A stretch of 59,622 nucleotides of DNA from RGIG5299 sp045542315 (GCA_045542315.1 JAZQKU010000060.1:1-59622), one strand, 5' to 3'. Counted from the first letter of the stretch, positions 47,689 to 56,818 are shown. Program-made: numbers and translations. Notes: a model not told the origin generated them from the letters alone.

Positions 47689-50600
47689 TGCATTTTTCCT
47701 CCTCCGAATCCGCTTGCGGCGGCGTTATCGGTAAATATACCGGTATCTATAAAGGAATAACCGGTTGAACCGTCACGGTCTATGATTCCCGTGTAATCGT
47801 CAAAGGTGGTCTCGTCTGCATAATAATCACTTTGTTTGATATTGCCGTAATGCTCGTTTACTTCCTTTGCAAGATCAATAAGTCCAAATCCGTTGCCGTC
47901 GATCTCCTTGCCCTCAATGAAATAGAAGCCTTTTTTAATGGTATAGGTGTCATACTTCGCGTCGATAAATATACCGTCATTTCTTGTTTTATTTTTTATG
48001 ATTATATCGTCTTCAAAATAAATAAGCACGCCGGTATAAAATTCGGGATCGGGATAAGTGAATATAAAGAGATATTCTTTTTCGGTGTATCCGCTTTCCT
48101 GGTTAAAGAATTTAATATCGGTCTGACCGTCGGTATTTGCCAATGAGATCTCTTTTATGGTTTTATCGAATACAACGTAGTTTGCAAACAGCTTAAGAGT
48201 GTCGGGACGGTCGGTTATCAATCCGTGATATTTGTCGAGATCAAAAACTCCGTTACCGTCGTCACTTAAGCGGACGTATCTTTCCGCAATAGCGTATCTT
48301 TTGTTTTCGAGCTCGCTTGTTTTGTATTCGACCTCAAGATTTTGCTTATCGTCATCGGTAAGCGCCAAAAGATCGGTGCCGGTGTTATATCTTAAGATTT
48401 CGGGCTTTTGCTTTCGGGCGTTACCTTCATACTTTTCAGCGGAGTTTTCGTAATCGAAAACGTAGGTGGTCTGCTCAAAGTCCACCTGTAACGTTTGTGA
48501 GCTGTAATCGTCAACGTCAAAATAATCTCTTACTCCCGACCAAAGCGCTTCCCACCAATTTCCGGCTTCGTTTTTCTTTTCGGCTACGGTGTAGATCTCA
48601 AGCTTTGCGTTTGCCGTTTTTTGAGTGAGATAAAGGGTATCGAATGAAACGTAACGCGAGATAAGAGCCAGATCGTGAGAAATGTTTATTCCAACGTCCT
48701 TGCTTTCAAAATCGCCTACGGGTCTTTTCTTACCCGCTAAAAGAATTCGGTTTGCAATTCGGGTCGATTTTCCTTCGGTATCGGTAAAATATGCGCAAAC
48801 AACGTATTTGAGCTCTTTTTCACCGTTTATATTGTCGGGAGTTGAGCTGTTTCCGAGCATTTTTCCGTTTTTTGTCCAGCCTATTGCCTCGCCCGAAATA
48901 ATGTAGGCAAGCTGCTCCTGGCTTGCATAAGCAATGTCAAGGTTAATAACGGGATAATCGGTGCCCGATGCATCAATTACCTTTTGAGGGAATTTAACCG
49001 AAACAATGCTTTCGGGGTCGCCCTCCTTGCCTTCCTTGTAGATTATCTCGGTGCCGTCCGCATAGTTTCCTTCGGTGTCGCGCACCTTCCAACCGTCTGC
49101 CTGCTCCTTCGTTACTGCCAACAGATCAACCGTTTCGTATCTTGTGGGTATAATGTAGAAATTATAACCCTCGAAAATAACCTCGCCGTTAACGGCAATA
49201 TCCTTTACAAAGAATACGAGAGTGCCGAGATTATTCTTGTCAGAATAAGGCTTTAAAAATACAGAGCCGTTTTCTGCGATGTTTTTCGAGCCGATAACGA
49301 GAAGATCGGCTTCAAGGTAAATACGTGTATTGTTGGTGTCAAAGGCATATTCGCTTCCCATAAAGTAAAGCGATTCGCCCTTGATTCCGGAGCCAACGCG
49401 GTTATTTATCTCCTTGTCGTTTATCGTCAGCTTGCTGAGTTTAACAACGTGGGAATAACCGTTTTCGTCAAAGCTTGCAAAAACCTCGTAAACGCCCTCC
49501 ATAGGAGCGGTGGTGGAATTGAATTCGGGAATCGGGGAGTTATCAAGATATATCTTGAGATTTTCAAGCCCCGAAAGACCGCATTCACTTGTGTAAAGCT
49601 CCGTAATCTTTCCGAGGGTAATACCCTCATCCCTTGTAAAGCTCTTTTTGGTAATTGTTCTGTCTGCAATAGCCGCCTCTATTGCAGAGGTGTTACCCTC
49701 TTTTATTTCGTAAAAGTATACACTGCTGCTGCTTTCGGAATAACAGGAACTGTTTGCGGGATTTACGTAAAAATTTTTGCTTGCGGTTCCGCTGACTTGC
49801 TCACTGCCATTGACCACATTGTATTCATATGTTGTTATAAATAAAACTTTTTTTGATTCTTTTTTAAATTGTATTTCTTTGCTGTTATATGTATGAGTGG
49901 AGAAAAGAGTATTTCCCGAATAAGTAAATTCGGAGGGATCTCCGGTTGAAAGAGAATAAGTGAACTTTTCATCCATTTTCTTATAGGTGGTCTCAGGAGA
50001 GCTTTTGCTTGCACTCGGCGCAGAAGGGGTAGTGTAACTTACGTTGAAGTTGTTCGTAAGACCGACTCCGCCATAATAAAGCATATATTTGCTGTTGCCA
50101 AGGGGTGTTGCCGTCCATCCGGCAACGATACCGTCAATTCTGTCACTCGCATTGCTGTTTCTTACCAACGCGCCGTTTGACATAGTAAGATGATAACTGC
50201 CGTTGTTGCTGAAAATCGCGTATTTTTTGCCCGCCTCAAGAGTGGTTGCGGCGTAATTTTTGTTAAATTCCTGGTAGCTTCCAACGTATTTGACAGCCGC
50301 ATCGTATCTCACCTTGTGAGTAACCTCGTCAACGAAAGCGGGTATGTAACAGTAAAAATAAAGACCTGTATATTTTGCACTGTCGTCTATGCCCAAATCC
50401 TCGGGATAGAATTTGTTTGAATCCTGCCATATAACGTCGCTTCCGTCGGGACTCGTTGCAATTCCGTATTTTGCCTTCGCGTGGTCTACCTTGGTAAGCA
50501 TAATTTCAAAACGTTCATCTCGTCCGATAATTATACCGCCCAAATTAACCGTTTTCGCGTGCTCAATCTTGCAACTATCGGGTATCGCATAGGTGTCAAT

Positions 50601-51443
50601 AGACCATGTTGCATTTCCCGTTGAGGGGTTTGCAATGTCTCCGGTAACGGGAGGCGCGATTGCCGTGGTTTTGAAAACGGCGGGGAAGCTTAAAGCATCG
50701 CCCATAATTTTTCCGTCATTGAGAGAAAGCAACGTTTCTTTAAAATCAGCGCTGAATGCGGTAAAGCGCCCGTCGTTATTTTTTGAAAAGTAATTTGTGT
50801 AATTTAAACTGCCTCCCAAAAGGGTGCTTTGCCATACGGTAGAGGCTCCGAGCTTTCCGTCAACAAGCACGAAATCGTTTAAAGGAAGCGCCTTGCTCTT
50901 CTTATAGGATTCGGGATATATCATAAAGTTTGAGCTGGGAGGAGTGTAATCGACGGTGTAAGAGAAGGTGGAGGTGCCTTTATTAAAACACTCAATCGTA
51001 ATAATATATTTCTTATCGTTAGCCGAGGGTTTCTTGACGTGACATATCGCAACCACCCTGTCGCCGTTTTCGTCCCTCTTCGGAATTCCTCCCGTCTGCT
51101 CGGTGCCGTCAACGATAACGTATTGCTTATATCTGTCCTCGTCCTCGTTTTTTATAACCGTTTCAAAATCGAAATCCTCGTCGCCTTTTAAAACGGCAAA
51201 GTCTGTGGGGAGACCCGTGGTGACCATAACCGCAAGCTCGCTCTTTGCATACTCGATAACAGAGCGGGCGGCAACGTAATCGCCCTCGTAGCGAGCCGTC
51301 TGGTTTGCGGTAAGACTGTGCGCCGTCATAATGGGCATGAGTGCAATCGTCCACAAGACCACTGCGGTACCCACGGCAACGACCATAGGAAGCGAGGAGC
51401 CTTTCTTATTTCTATTAACTTTTTTAAATAATGTTTTTTTCAT
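47685..51443 (-). CDS. Giant pilin-like protein (PilX-type), possible pilus-tip adhesin
   Basis: A 1252-residue protein with a pilin-like N-terminus: NRNKKGSSLPMVVAVGTAVVLWTIALMPIM (about 9-38). The KKG-S cleavage-like site is followed by a hydrophobic stalk without Glu5, as in PilX/GspK minor pilins, which often lack it. The rest is a long beta-rich region with many short strands and Asp/Asn loops (for example YTPPSSNFMIYPESYKKS; SGLENLKIYLDN; AKYDTYTIKKGFYF), no LPxTG, and a C-terminus ending GFGGGKMQ. Large size and position suggest a tip adhesin carried by the minor pilin complex; that is inference. The start is ATG at 51443, with AGGAAGGGA upstream. Confidence 0.82.
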   Translation of the reverse strand: MKKTLFKKVNRNKKGSSLPMVVAVGTAVVLWTIALMPIMTAHSLTANQTARYEGDYVAARSVIEYAKSELAVMVTTGLPTDFAVLKGDEDFDFETVIKNEDEDRYKQYVIVDGTEQTGGIPKRDENGDRVVAICHVKKPSANDKKYIITIECFNKGTSTFSYTVDYTPPSSNFMIYPESYKKSKALPLNDFVLVDGKLGASTVWQSTLLGGSLNYTNYFSKNNDGRFTAFSADFKETLLSLNDGKIMGDALSFPAVFKTTAIAPPVTGDIANPSTGNATWSIDTYAIPDSCKIEHAKTVNLGGIIIGRDERFEIMLTKVDHAKAKYGIATSPDGSDVIWQDSNKFYPEDLGIDDSAKYTGLYFYCYIPAFVDEVTHKVRYDAAVKYVGSYQEFNKNYAATTLEAGKKYAIFSNNGSYHLTMSNGALVRNSNASDRIDGIVAGWTATPLGNSKYMLYYGGVGLTNNFNVSYTTPSAPSASKSSPETTYKKMDEKFTYSLSTGDPSEFTYSGNTLFSTHTYNSKEIQFKKESKKVLFITTYEYNVVNGSEQVSGTASKNFYVNPANSSCYSESSSSVYFYEIKEGNTSAIEAAIADRTITKKSFTRDEGITLGKITELYTSECGLSGLENLKIYLDNSPIPEFNSTTAPMEGVYEVFASFDENGYSHVVKLSKLTINDKEINNRVGSGIKGESLYFMGSEYAFDTNNTRIYLEADLLVIGSKNIAENGSVFLKPYSDKNNLGTLVFFVKDIAVNGEVIFEGYNFYIIPTRYETVDLLAVTKEQADGWKVRDTEGNYADGTEIIYKEGKEGDPESIVSVKFPQKVIDASGTDYPVINLDIAYASQEQLAYIISGEAIGWTKNGKMLGNSSTPDNINGEKELKYVVCAYFTDTEGKSTRIANRILLAGKKRPVGDFESKDVGINISHDLALISRYVSFDTLYLTQKTANAKLEIYTVAEKKNEAGNWWEALWSGVRDYFDVDDYSSQTLQVDFEQTTYVFDYENSAEKYEGNARKQKPEILRYNTGTDLLALTDDDKQNLEVEYKTSELENKRYAIAERYVRLSDDGNGVFDLDKYHGLITDRPDTLKLFANYVVFDKTIKEISLANTDGQTDIKFFNQESGYTEKEYLFIFTYPDPEFYTGVLIYFEDDIIIKNKTRNDGIFIDAKYDTYTIKKGFYFIEGKEIDGNGFGLIDLAKEVNEHYGNIKQSDYYADETTFDDYTGIIDRDGSTGYSFIDTGIFTDNAAASGFGGGKMQ

Positions 51444-51502
51444 TATCAAAATCCCTTCCTCTCGGGAAAACCGAACTGCCATAAATAATATAATGACAGC
51501 TT

Positions 51503-51531
51503 ATTATATCATTTAACAGAAAAGAAGTCAA
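51503..51531 (-). promoter_or_regulatory. Promoter of the minor pilin operon
   Basis: Minus strand TTGACT (51531-51526), a 17-nt spacer and TATAAT (51508-51503). Confidence 0.8.
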
Positions 51532-51583
51532 CAAAAGATGCTGAAAAAGTGGCTTTGAAAGGCGGATTATTATGTGAAAATTT

Positions 51584-51608
51584 ATTAAAAATCAGCTTGA
51601 TTTTTAAT
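51584..51608. promoter_or_regulatory. 11-bp inverted repeat between divergent pilus promoters
   Basis: ATTAAAAATCA-GCT-TGATTTTTAAT is a perfect 11-bp inverted repeat. It is placed 53 bp from the minor-pilin -35 and 26 bp from the pilA -35. Candidate operator for both arms of the locus; no terminator role is expected here. Confidence 0.55.
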
Positions 51609-51633
51609 ATTGCAAATTTTTCGGGGTGGGGGG

Positions 51634-51662
51634 TTGACATTTTGGCTGAAATAGTGTATAAT
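51634..51662 (+). promoter_or_regulatory. Consensus promoter of the major pilin gene
   Basis: TTGACA (51634-51639), exactly 17 nt, TATAAT (51657-51662): a perfect sigma-A promoter. A G-tract GGGGTGGGGGG (51623-51633) sits directly upstream. Confidence 0.9.
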
Positions 51663-51701
51663 AGCAAAGTCAAATTTTTAAAAACGAAAGGACACCTTGA
51701 A

Positions 51702-52187
51702 ATGAAAAAGAACAATAAAAAAGGCTTTACCCTTGTTGAACTCGTAATCGTAGTTGCCGTTATGGCAGTATTGGTTGCTGTTGCAATCCCCGTTATCGGA
51801 AACATCACCAACAGCGCACAGAATGCAGTTGATGATTCAAATGCCCGCGCAATTGAGAGCATGATCAAAATGAGCGAAGCAAAATTATCTTCTAAAGAAG
51901 TTGCAGCTATAGATGATGCGGATGATAACGTCACCTACGATTCTAACGGAGATGGTACTGCTGAAGAGTTTACCTATGCATCTTTCGTTGATGCAGAGCT
52001 TGAAGCTGCAAAACTCGGAATTACAAACAAGACCTTCTATTATGATATTTCTACCGGCAATTGCTCTTGGAAGACCGATAATCTTGTTACCGGCGACCTT
52101 CAGATTGCATTTGGTACAGATGGTACTGTAGAAGTTACTAAATATACTGCTGCAGGAGCTACTTCCGACGTTGGTTCAAGCAACTAA
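51702..52187 (+). CDS. pilA: Type IV major pilin
   Basis: A 161-residue prepilin: KKNNKKG-FTLVELVIVVAVMAVLVAVAIPVIGNI (about 2-37) has the standard basic leader, Gly-Phe site, Glu5 and 25-residue stalk. The globular domain is small (about 120 residues), with a likely disordered end (TAAGATSDVGSSN). One Cys in the mature protein (NCSW), so no disulfide-bounded D-region as in Neisseria. The frame is open from 51549, but ATG at 51702 (AAAGGA upstream) matches the pilin start. A perfect promoter and a following long terminator stem imply high, mainly monocistronic expression. Confidence 0.92.
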   Translation: MKKNNKKGFTLVELVIVVAVMAVLVAVAIPVIGNITNSAQNAVDDSNARAIESMIKMSEAKLSSKEVAAIDDADDNVTYDSNGDGTAEEFTYASFVDAELEAAKLGITNKTFYYDISTGNCSWKTDNLVTGDLQIAFGTDGTVEVTKYTAAGATSDVGSSN

Positions 52188-52219
52188 TTATACAGATAAC
52201 TTTTAGACCTTATCGGATT

Positions 52220-52293
52220 TGCCGTGGGGTTCTGCTTCGGTAGGATGCCGCTTAGTCTCCACCGTTTGCAAAACCTCACGGCATACGTTTTTT
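52220..52293 (+). terminator. Long structured terminator between pilA and pilMN
   Basis: TGCCGTGGGGTT (52220-52231) pairs with AACCTCACGGCA (52272-52283) over 12 bp (one G-T). The 40-nt interior can fold further (CGGT/ACCG and neighbours). A T6 run follows at 52288-52293. This likely terminates most pilA transcripts and lets a fraction through to the machinery genes. The complexity of the interior suggests possible regulation. Confidence 0.75.
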
Positions 52294-52302
52294 CAAGGCT
52301 TG

Positions 52303-52334
52303 CCCATCCGTGTCGGATTATAACGACGGATGGG
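52303..52334 (+). repeat. Second hairpin in the pilA-pilMN spacer
   Basis: CCCATCCG (52303-52310) pairs with CGGATGGG (52327-52334), plus TCG/CGA inside. No T-run follows. Possibly an mRNA 5'-end stabiliser or processing site for the downstream operon. Confidence 0.65.
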
Positions 52335-52383
52335 TAGTTTGGATTTTAAGACAACCGCTATCCGAGGTTGATTGGAGGCAAAA

Positions 52384-53931
52384 ATGACTCATATTGCAGT
52401 AATGTTATACCCCGACCGCATAGGAATCGCACGTGTTGGAGCTATAGGCAAAAAGCCCTCTTACGCTCCGCCGATGTGGCTCGGAGATATAGACGTTTTA
52501 AAGCTTGTCGAGGAACCCGCGCGACTTGCCGCTCTTATCAGACAGGAGATAGGCGACGATGAAGTTGTAAGCGTTTACCTCCGCATATGGCCGGCGCTTT
52601 GCAATAATGTTTTGTTTTCACATGCAAAGCATAAGGCAAAGGAAATAGACCGTCTTCGATTTTCCGAGCTTGAAACGGTTTTTCACGGACGCCACGATGA
52701 GCAATACGTAACCGATTACCCTATAGATAACGGCAGATATTCATTTGCCGGCAAATCAAGACACGTTCTTTTCACAGCGCAACGTCGTACCGTTGACTCA
52801 TTGCGTCAGGCTTTTGAAGCAAAAAAGCTTAAGCTTTCCGCAATCGTTCCGATGAGTATTGCTTTCGTAGAGTCTGCAATGCGATACTGTGAAATGGCAG
52901 AGGGAACTACCGCGCTCGTGCTTTTTGACGATGCCTGCACCTCGATTGCGTTAGTCCGTAAAAAGAGTGTTTGCCTTTTGAGAACTCTTGCGCCCGGCGC
53001 GCAAAGCCTCCTTGAAAATTTCTGTGATATAACCGGACTTACTGCGGCGCAGTGCCGCAGGATAATCTGTGCTCCCGAATCCTCGGAGTTGGATAAGCTC
53101 CTCGATAAAGCTCCCATGCTCAAGGATGCGATATACGGCACCTGCAACCGTCTTTGTACCGAGCTTGAGAAGGCGGTTAAATCCATTGATGCCGATAATC
53201 CTCAAATTGATAAGATCATAATCGGCGGATCTCTTGTAGGAAATGAAAAGCTTGCCGCCTACATCGGAGCAAGCCTTGCAACGGAATGTGTAAACGTTGA
53301 AAGAGCAATGTCTGAAAAGAGTGCAAGCGAGCTTTGCATAAGAGAAGAGGACGTAACCGCCGTATTTACCCTTGGCGCGGCAACCTTCACAAGCTGTGAC
53401 CTCCTTTCAGAATGGAGAAAAAAGCAAACCGATAAAAAACAGCAGATAATAATGAGCGCGGCACTTGTTGTAATAGCGGGCGTGCTTATGGCAATAACTC
53501 CCTATCAGTTAAGCAGATTAAAGCAGGAAAAGGAAGCGGCAGAAGCAATTCTCAATCAACCCGAATACCTTTCCGTTCTTAACCTTCTTGACGACAGAAC
53601 TGAAGCAAACCGTGATAAAGCGGCTCTCGTAAAGGCAATAGAGGATCTGCCCTATAATACCTCAAAGGTCGTTTCAATGGTTGAGGAGGTCACTTACGTA
53701 ACTGAAAAATACGGCAGATTAAGCGAAATGAGCGTAAGCCGAAACAATAAAAAGATTTCGTTTACCTTTACTACCGAAAGCTTTGATACCTATCTTGAAT
53801 GGCAGGCAGAGCTTGAAAAAAGCGGAAGGTTTTCCTTCATATCGGTTCCCACCTTTGCGAGCGCCGGCAGCAGCTACGTCGTTCACGCAGAGGTAACCTC
53901 ACCCGATTTTGAATTAAAGGAGGCAAAATAA
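52384..53931 (+). CDS. PilM-PilN fusion protein of the type IV pilus
   Basis: A 515-residue protein. Residues 1-340 resemble actin-like PilM: start THIAVMLYPDRIGIARVG, SAIVPMSIAFVESAMRYCE, LVLFDDACTSIALVRKK, and an ATPase-like IDKIIIGGSLVGN. One membrane helix follows at about 358-374 (IIMSAALVVIAGVLMAI), then a coiled coil and a PilN-like outer domain (VVSMVEEVTYVTEKYGRLSEMSVSRNNKKISFTFT). In most systems PilM and PilN are separate and PilM binds the N-terminus of PilN; here they are one chain. ATG at 52384 has GGAGG 5 nt upstream. Its stop overlaps pilO (TAATG). Confidence 0.84.
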   Translation: MTHIAVMLYPDRIGIARVGAIGKKPSYAPPMWLGDIDVLKLVEEPARLAALIRQEIGDDEVVSVYLRIWPALCNNVLFSHAKHKAKEIDRLRFSELETVFHGRHDEQYVTDYPIDNGRYSFAGKSRHVLFTAQRRTVDSLRQAFEAKKLKLSAIVPMSIAFVESAMRYCEMAEGTTALVLFDDACTSIALVRKKSVCLLRTLAPGAQSLLENFCDITGLTAAQCRRIICAPESSELDKLLDKAPMLKDAIYGTCNRLCTELEKAVKSIDADNPQIDKIIIGGSLVGNEKLAAYIGASLATECVNVERAMSEKSASELCIREEDVTAVFTLGAATFTSCDLLSEWRKKQTDKKQQIIMSAALVVIAGVLMAITPYQLSRLKQEKEAAEAILNQPEYLSVLNLLDDRTEANRDKAALVKAIEDLPYNTSKVVSMVEEVTYVTEKYGRLSEMSVSRNNKKISFTFTTESFDTYLEWQAELEKSGRFSFISVPTFASAGSSYVVHAEVTSPDFELKEAK

Positions 53932-54467
53932 TGGATATTTTAAAGAAACTTAAAAAAATATCGTTGCTTCCCATAGTTGCAGTGTCGCTTTTGCTGATAT
54001 TGCTCGTATATTATTTTCAGTATATGGTCCCCGCTCAAGCTGAAATGAACCGATTAAATACGGAAATTGCCCTCCTTCGTGCGCAGGCAGCAACCGTCCG
54101 CGGCTATATCAATAACAGTGAGGGGCTTCAAAATGAAATAAATTCTACCCTGGACGAGATAGAGGAGCTTAACAAAAACGGCTATACAAATGCTTCAAAC
54201 GTCAATACCGTCATCAGCCGCGCAATAAAAGAAAACAATATAACTCTCCGCTCGATTCAGCTTGAAAAAACCACCGTTTCAGGCAATACAGAGATGCTTC
54301 CGATCCGAATAGATTTCATCGGAAAGAGCGAGGACGTATTCAATTTCATTGAATTTTTTGAGAAAAATACCGACGGCGCGTATATCGTCAACTCCCTGCA
54401 GGTTGAAAACACCTCAACTTATTGCACTGTAAGCGTTGTTTTGCATCTTTGCACACCAAAAAAATAA
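53931..54467 (+). CDS. pilO: Type IV pilus assembly protein PilO-like
   Basis: A 178-residue single-pass membrane protein: cytosolic KKLKK start, membrane helix at about 10-30, coiled coil (EMNRLNTEIALLRAQAATVRGYINNSEGLQNEINSTLDEIEEL, about 37-80) and a ferredoxin-like extracellular domain ending in VLHLCTPKK. This is the PilO layout, the partner of PilN in the alignment complex. The overlap TAATG with the PilMN fusion indicates coupled translation. A small membrane protein by itself, identity rests mainly on position and layout. Confidence 0.82.
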   Translation: MDILKKLKKISLLPIVAVSLLLILLVYYFQYMVPAQAEMNRLNTEIALLRAQAATVRGYINNSEGLQNEINSTLDEIEELNKNGYTNASNVNTVISRAIKENNITLRSIQLEKTTVSGNTEMLPIRIDFIGKSEDVFNFIEFFEKNTDGAYIVNSLQVENTSTYCTVSVVLHLCTPKK

Positions 54468-54478
54468 GGCGGTATTAA

Positions 54479-55195
54479 ATGGGATTTTTATATGCGGCAA
54501 TAGGTGCGGTTCTCGGCTTTTTTGCAGTATTTGTTTTGAATAAAATGCCGGAACATTCCTTTTGCGACTATGGAGAGGAACCAACGGAAAAGCATAAGGC
54601 ACCACGCTTCAGCTACCGTTTTTATGCGGTAATTTTGGCGTTTTTGGGTATAATAACGGGATATTTGCTATGGAACAACGTGGAAAATGCTGCAGTAAGC
54701 GTAATTTTGCTGTTATTTTGCTCTTTGCTTTTTGCAATTTCGGTGTCCGACAGTAAATATGCAATAATTCCCGACGAGCTTGTAATCGCAGGCGCGGTCC
54801 CCGCGTTGACAGTAGCAGTAATAACGGCTGCAATCGGCGGTAGCCTGATTTCATGGCTTTCACCGGTAATCGGCGCCGCAATCGGCGGCGGAACGGTAAT
54901 CGTAATAAACCTCGCAGGTCGTCTTTTTTATAAGCGTGACGCGCTCGGCATGGGTGACCTTAAACTAATGATAATAATCGGAGTTGCACTCGGCGGAACG
55001 GGAACGGCAATAGCACTTATCATAGGAATAATTGCAGCCGGTGTATGCTTTGCGGTTTTAATGCTTTTTAATAAAGCGAAGGGCGATGAATACCGTCCGC
55101 TTGGTCCGTATCTTGTATTCGGCGCAGTTGCGGCGATAACATTAAGACCTTATATAGACGCGGCAGTTTTGTGGTATATTTCACTGTTTAGCTGA
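54479..55195 (+). CDS. pilD: Prepilin peptidase (A24 family)
   Basis: A 238-residue polytopic membrane aspartyl protease that cleaves class III pilin leaders. The two catalytic aspartates are in SVSDSKYAIIPDEL (about 96-109) and GMGDLKLM (about 158-165; GxGD). The N-terminal part (GAVLGFFAVFVLNKMPE) resembles the start of TFPP enzymes, but the CxxC pair that shapes the methyltransferase domain is absent (only a lone Cys near 29), so N-methylation of pilins may be lost or done differently. It lies 11 nt after pilO and 18 nt before pilB. Confidence 0.92.
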   Translation: MGFLYAAIGAVLGFFAVFVLNKMPEHSFCDYGEEPTEKHKAPRFSYRFYAVILAFLGIITGYLLWNNVENAAVSVILLLFCSLLFAISVSDSKYAIIPDELVIAGAVPALTVAVITAAIGGSLISWLSPVIGAAIGGGTVIVINLAGRLFYKRDALGMGDLKLMIIIGVALGGTGTAIALIIGIIAAGVCFAVLMLFNKAKGDEYRPLGPYLVFGAVAAITLRPYIDAAVLWYISLFS

Positions 55196-55212
55196 AATGG
55201 AGGAGATTTGAA

Positions 55213-56796
55213 GTGAATCCGTTTAACAAGAAAAAGAACGATAATACCGAAGATTATGAAAAGATAACGACGGAGCAGACAAGTGCTCTAACCGTGCCCG
55301 ACGTTAAACAGGTCGATCTTTATAGCACGCGAGTTGTCGAGGAGGCACTGTCCCTTATTCCCGAGCATATCGCAAAGGCAAATAAAATGCTTCCGCTTTA
55401 TTTTTCAAAGGATAAAACTACCCTTTTTGTTGCAATGGCAGACCCGAAAAATGAGGATGCGGTAAACAATCTTGGCGTTTATACGGGCCTTCGTCTTGAG
55501 CCTATGCTTGCGCCTGAGGACGTTATTTTTGAAAAAATACGCGAGCTTTATACAACACAGCGCGCATTTTCTGCGGCAAAGGAGCTTGCGGCAACTACCG
55601 AAACGGTAAAGCAGGACGATCATTTAAACGATGAGTCGGTTCCGATAGTCCGTTTTGTAAATAATATGATAGAGCAGGCCGTTATAATGAAGGCGAGCGA
55701 TATTCATATAGAGCCTCACGAGAAGTTCTTGCGAATCCGCTTCAGAATCGACGGCGAAATGATAATCTACCTCGATACCGAGGCAGAGCTTGGCGCATCT
55801 GTTGCCTCGCGTATCAAATTCATTGCGGGTCTTAACATCGCCGAGCGCCGTATCCCGCAGGACGGACGTATTAACTATAATTACGGCAAGGGTATGGTTG
55901 ATTTACGTATTTCGATTCTGCCTTCTGCCTTTGGTGAAACGGTAGTAATGCGTATTACCACCGCCTTGAGCTTTGATCTTGATAAGAAATCAATTGGCTT
56001 CGATGAAGAAAATATGAAGCTTTTTGATAAAATTCTCGGCTATACCCACGGTCTTGTACTTCTCACAGGCCCGACCGGAAGCGGTAAGACCACCACACTT
56101 TACGCAGCTCTTTCGGAGCTTGATAAGCCCAACGTAAATATAATTACTGTTGAAGATCCTATCGAAATGATAATGCCAAACCTCGTTCAGGTTGAGGTAA
56201 ATAATAAAACGGGGCTAACATTTGCGAAGGTAATGCGTTCGATCCTCCGTCAGGACCCCGATATAGTAATGCTCGGTGAAATACGTGACGAAGAAACCGC
56301 AAGAATAGCAATGACGCTTTCCGTCACAGGTCACCTCGTTTTCAGTACCCTTCATACCTTCGACTCACCGAGCGCAGTAACACGTTTGCTTGATATGGGA
56401 CTCGAACCCTATATGGTATATTCCGCCCTTTCTGCGGTAATATCGCAGCGACTCGTAAGAAAGCTATGTCCGAAATGCCGTTACAGATATTTTGCCAAGG
56501 ATCTTGAAAAGGAATTTTTGGGAATTCCCCAGACCGAGCAGGTAGAGCTTTACGCCGCACACGGCTGCGAGCACTGCAATAACACCGGATTCAACGGACG
56601 TACCGCAGTTCACGAAATACTTATGATGTCTAATTCGATCCGTGATATACTTTCAAGCGGCGGCGGTGTTGAAGCTGTAAGAAAGGCTGCAAAAGCCGAC
56701 GGAATGAGAACTCTCCACGATAATCTCCGTCAACTCGTGTTAAACGGCACCACTTCACTTGAGGAAATGAGAAGCACCTACTCCGAATTTGTATAA
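55213..56796 (+). CDS. pilB: Type IV pilus assembly ATPase PilB
   Basis: A 527-residue hexameric ATPase for pilus extension. N-terminal MshEN-type domain (about 35-115). The nucleotidase core shows Walker A GPTGSGKTTTLY (about 286-297), Asp box VEDPIEM, Walker B IVMLGEIRDEE (about 354-364), His box VTGHLVFSTLHTFD, and a tetra-cysteine zinc site CPKC...CEHC (about 419-459). Full PulE/GspE-type length. It is followed 22 nt later by pilC. No pilT retraction ATPase is present in this window. Confidence 0.95.
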   Translation: MNPFNKKKNDNTEDYEKITTEQTSALTVPDVKQVDLYSTRVVEEALSLIPEHIAKANKMLPLYFSKDKTTLFVAMADPKNEDAVNNLGVYTGLRLEPMLAPEDVIFEKIRELYTTQRAFSAAKELAATTETVKQDDHLNDESVPIVRFVNNMIEQAVIMKASDIHIEPHEKFLRIRFRIDGEMIIYLDTEAELGASVASRIKFIAGLNIAERRIPQDGRINYNYGKGMVDLRISILPSAFGETVVMRITTALSFDLDKKSIGFDEENMKLFDKILGYTHGLVLLTGPTGSGKTTTLYAALSELDKPNVNIITVEDPIEMIMPNLVQVEVNNKTGLTFAKVMRSILRQDPDIVMLGEIRDEETARIAMTLSVTGHLVFSTLHTFDSPSAVTRLLDMGLEPYMVYSALSAVISQRLVRKLCPKCRYRYFAKDLEKEFLGIPQTEQVELYAAHGCEHCNNTGFNGRTAVHEILMMSNSIRDILSSGGGVEAVRKAAKADGMRTLHDNLRQLVLNGTTSLEEMRSTYSEFV

Positions 56797-56818
56797 TCTG
56801 CAGACTGGAGGAATTTAA

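Noticed and set aside
52220..52334. A c-di-GMP riboswitch upstream of pilMN
   Set aside because: The conserved c-di-GMP-I and -II aptamer core strings are not seen; the element is better described as a long terminator hairpin plus a second stem.
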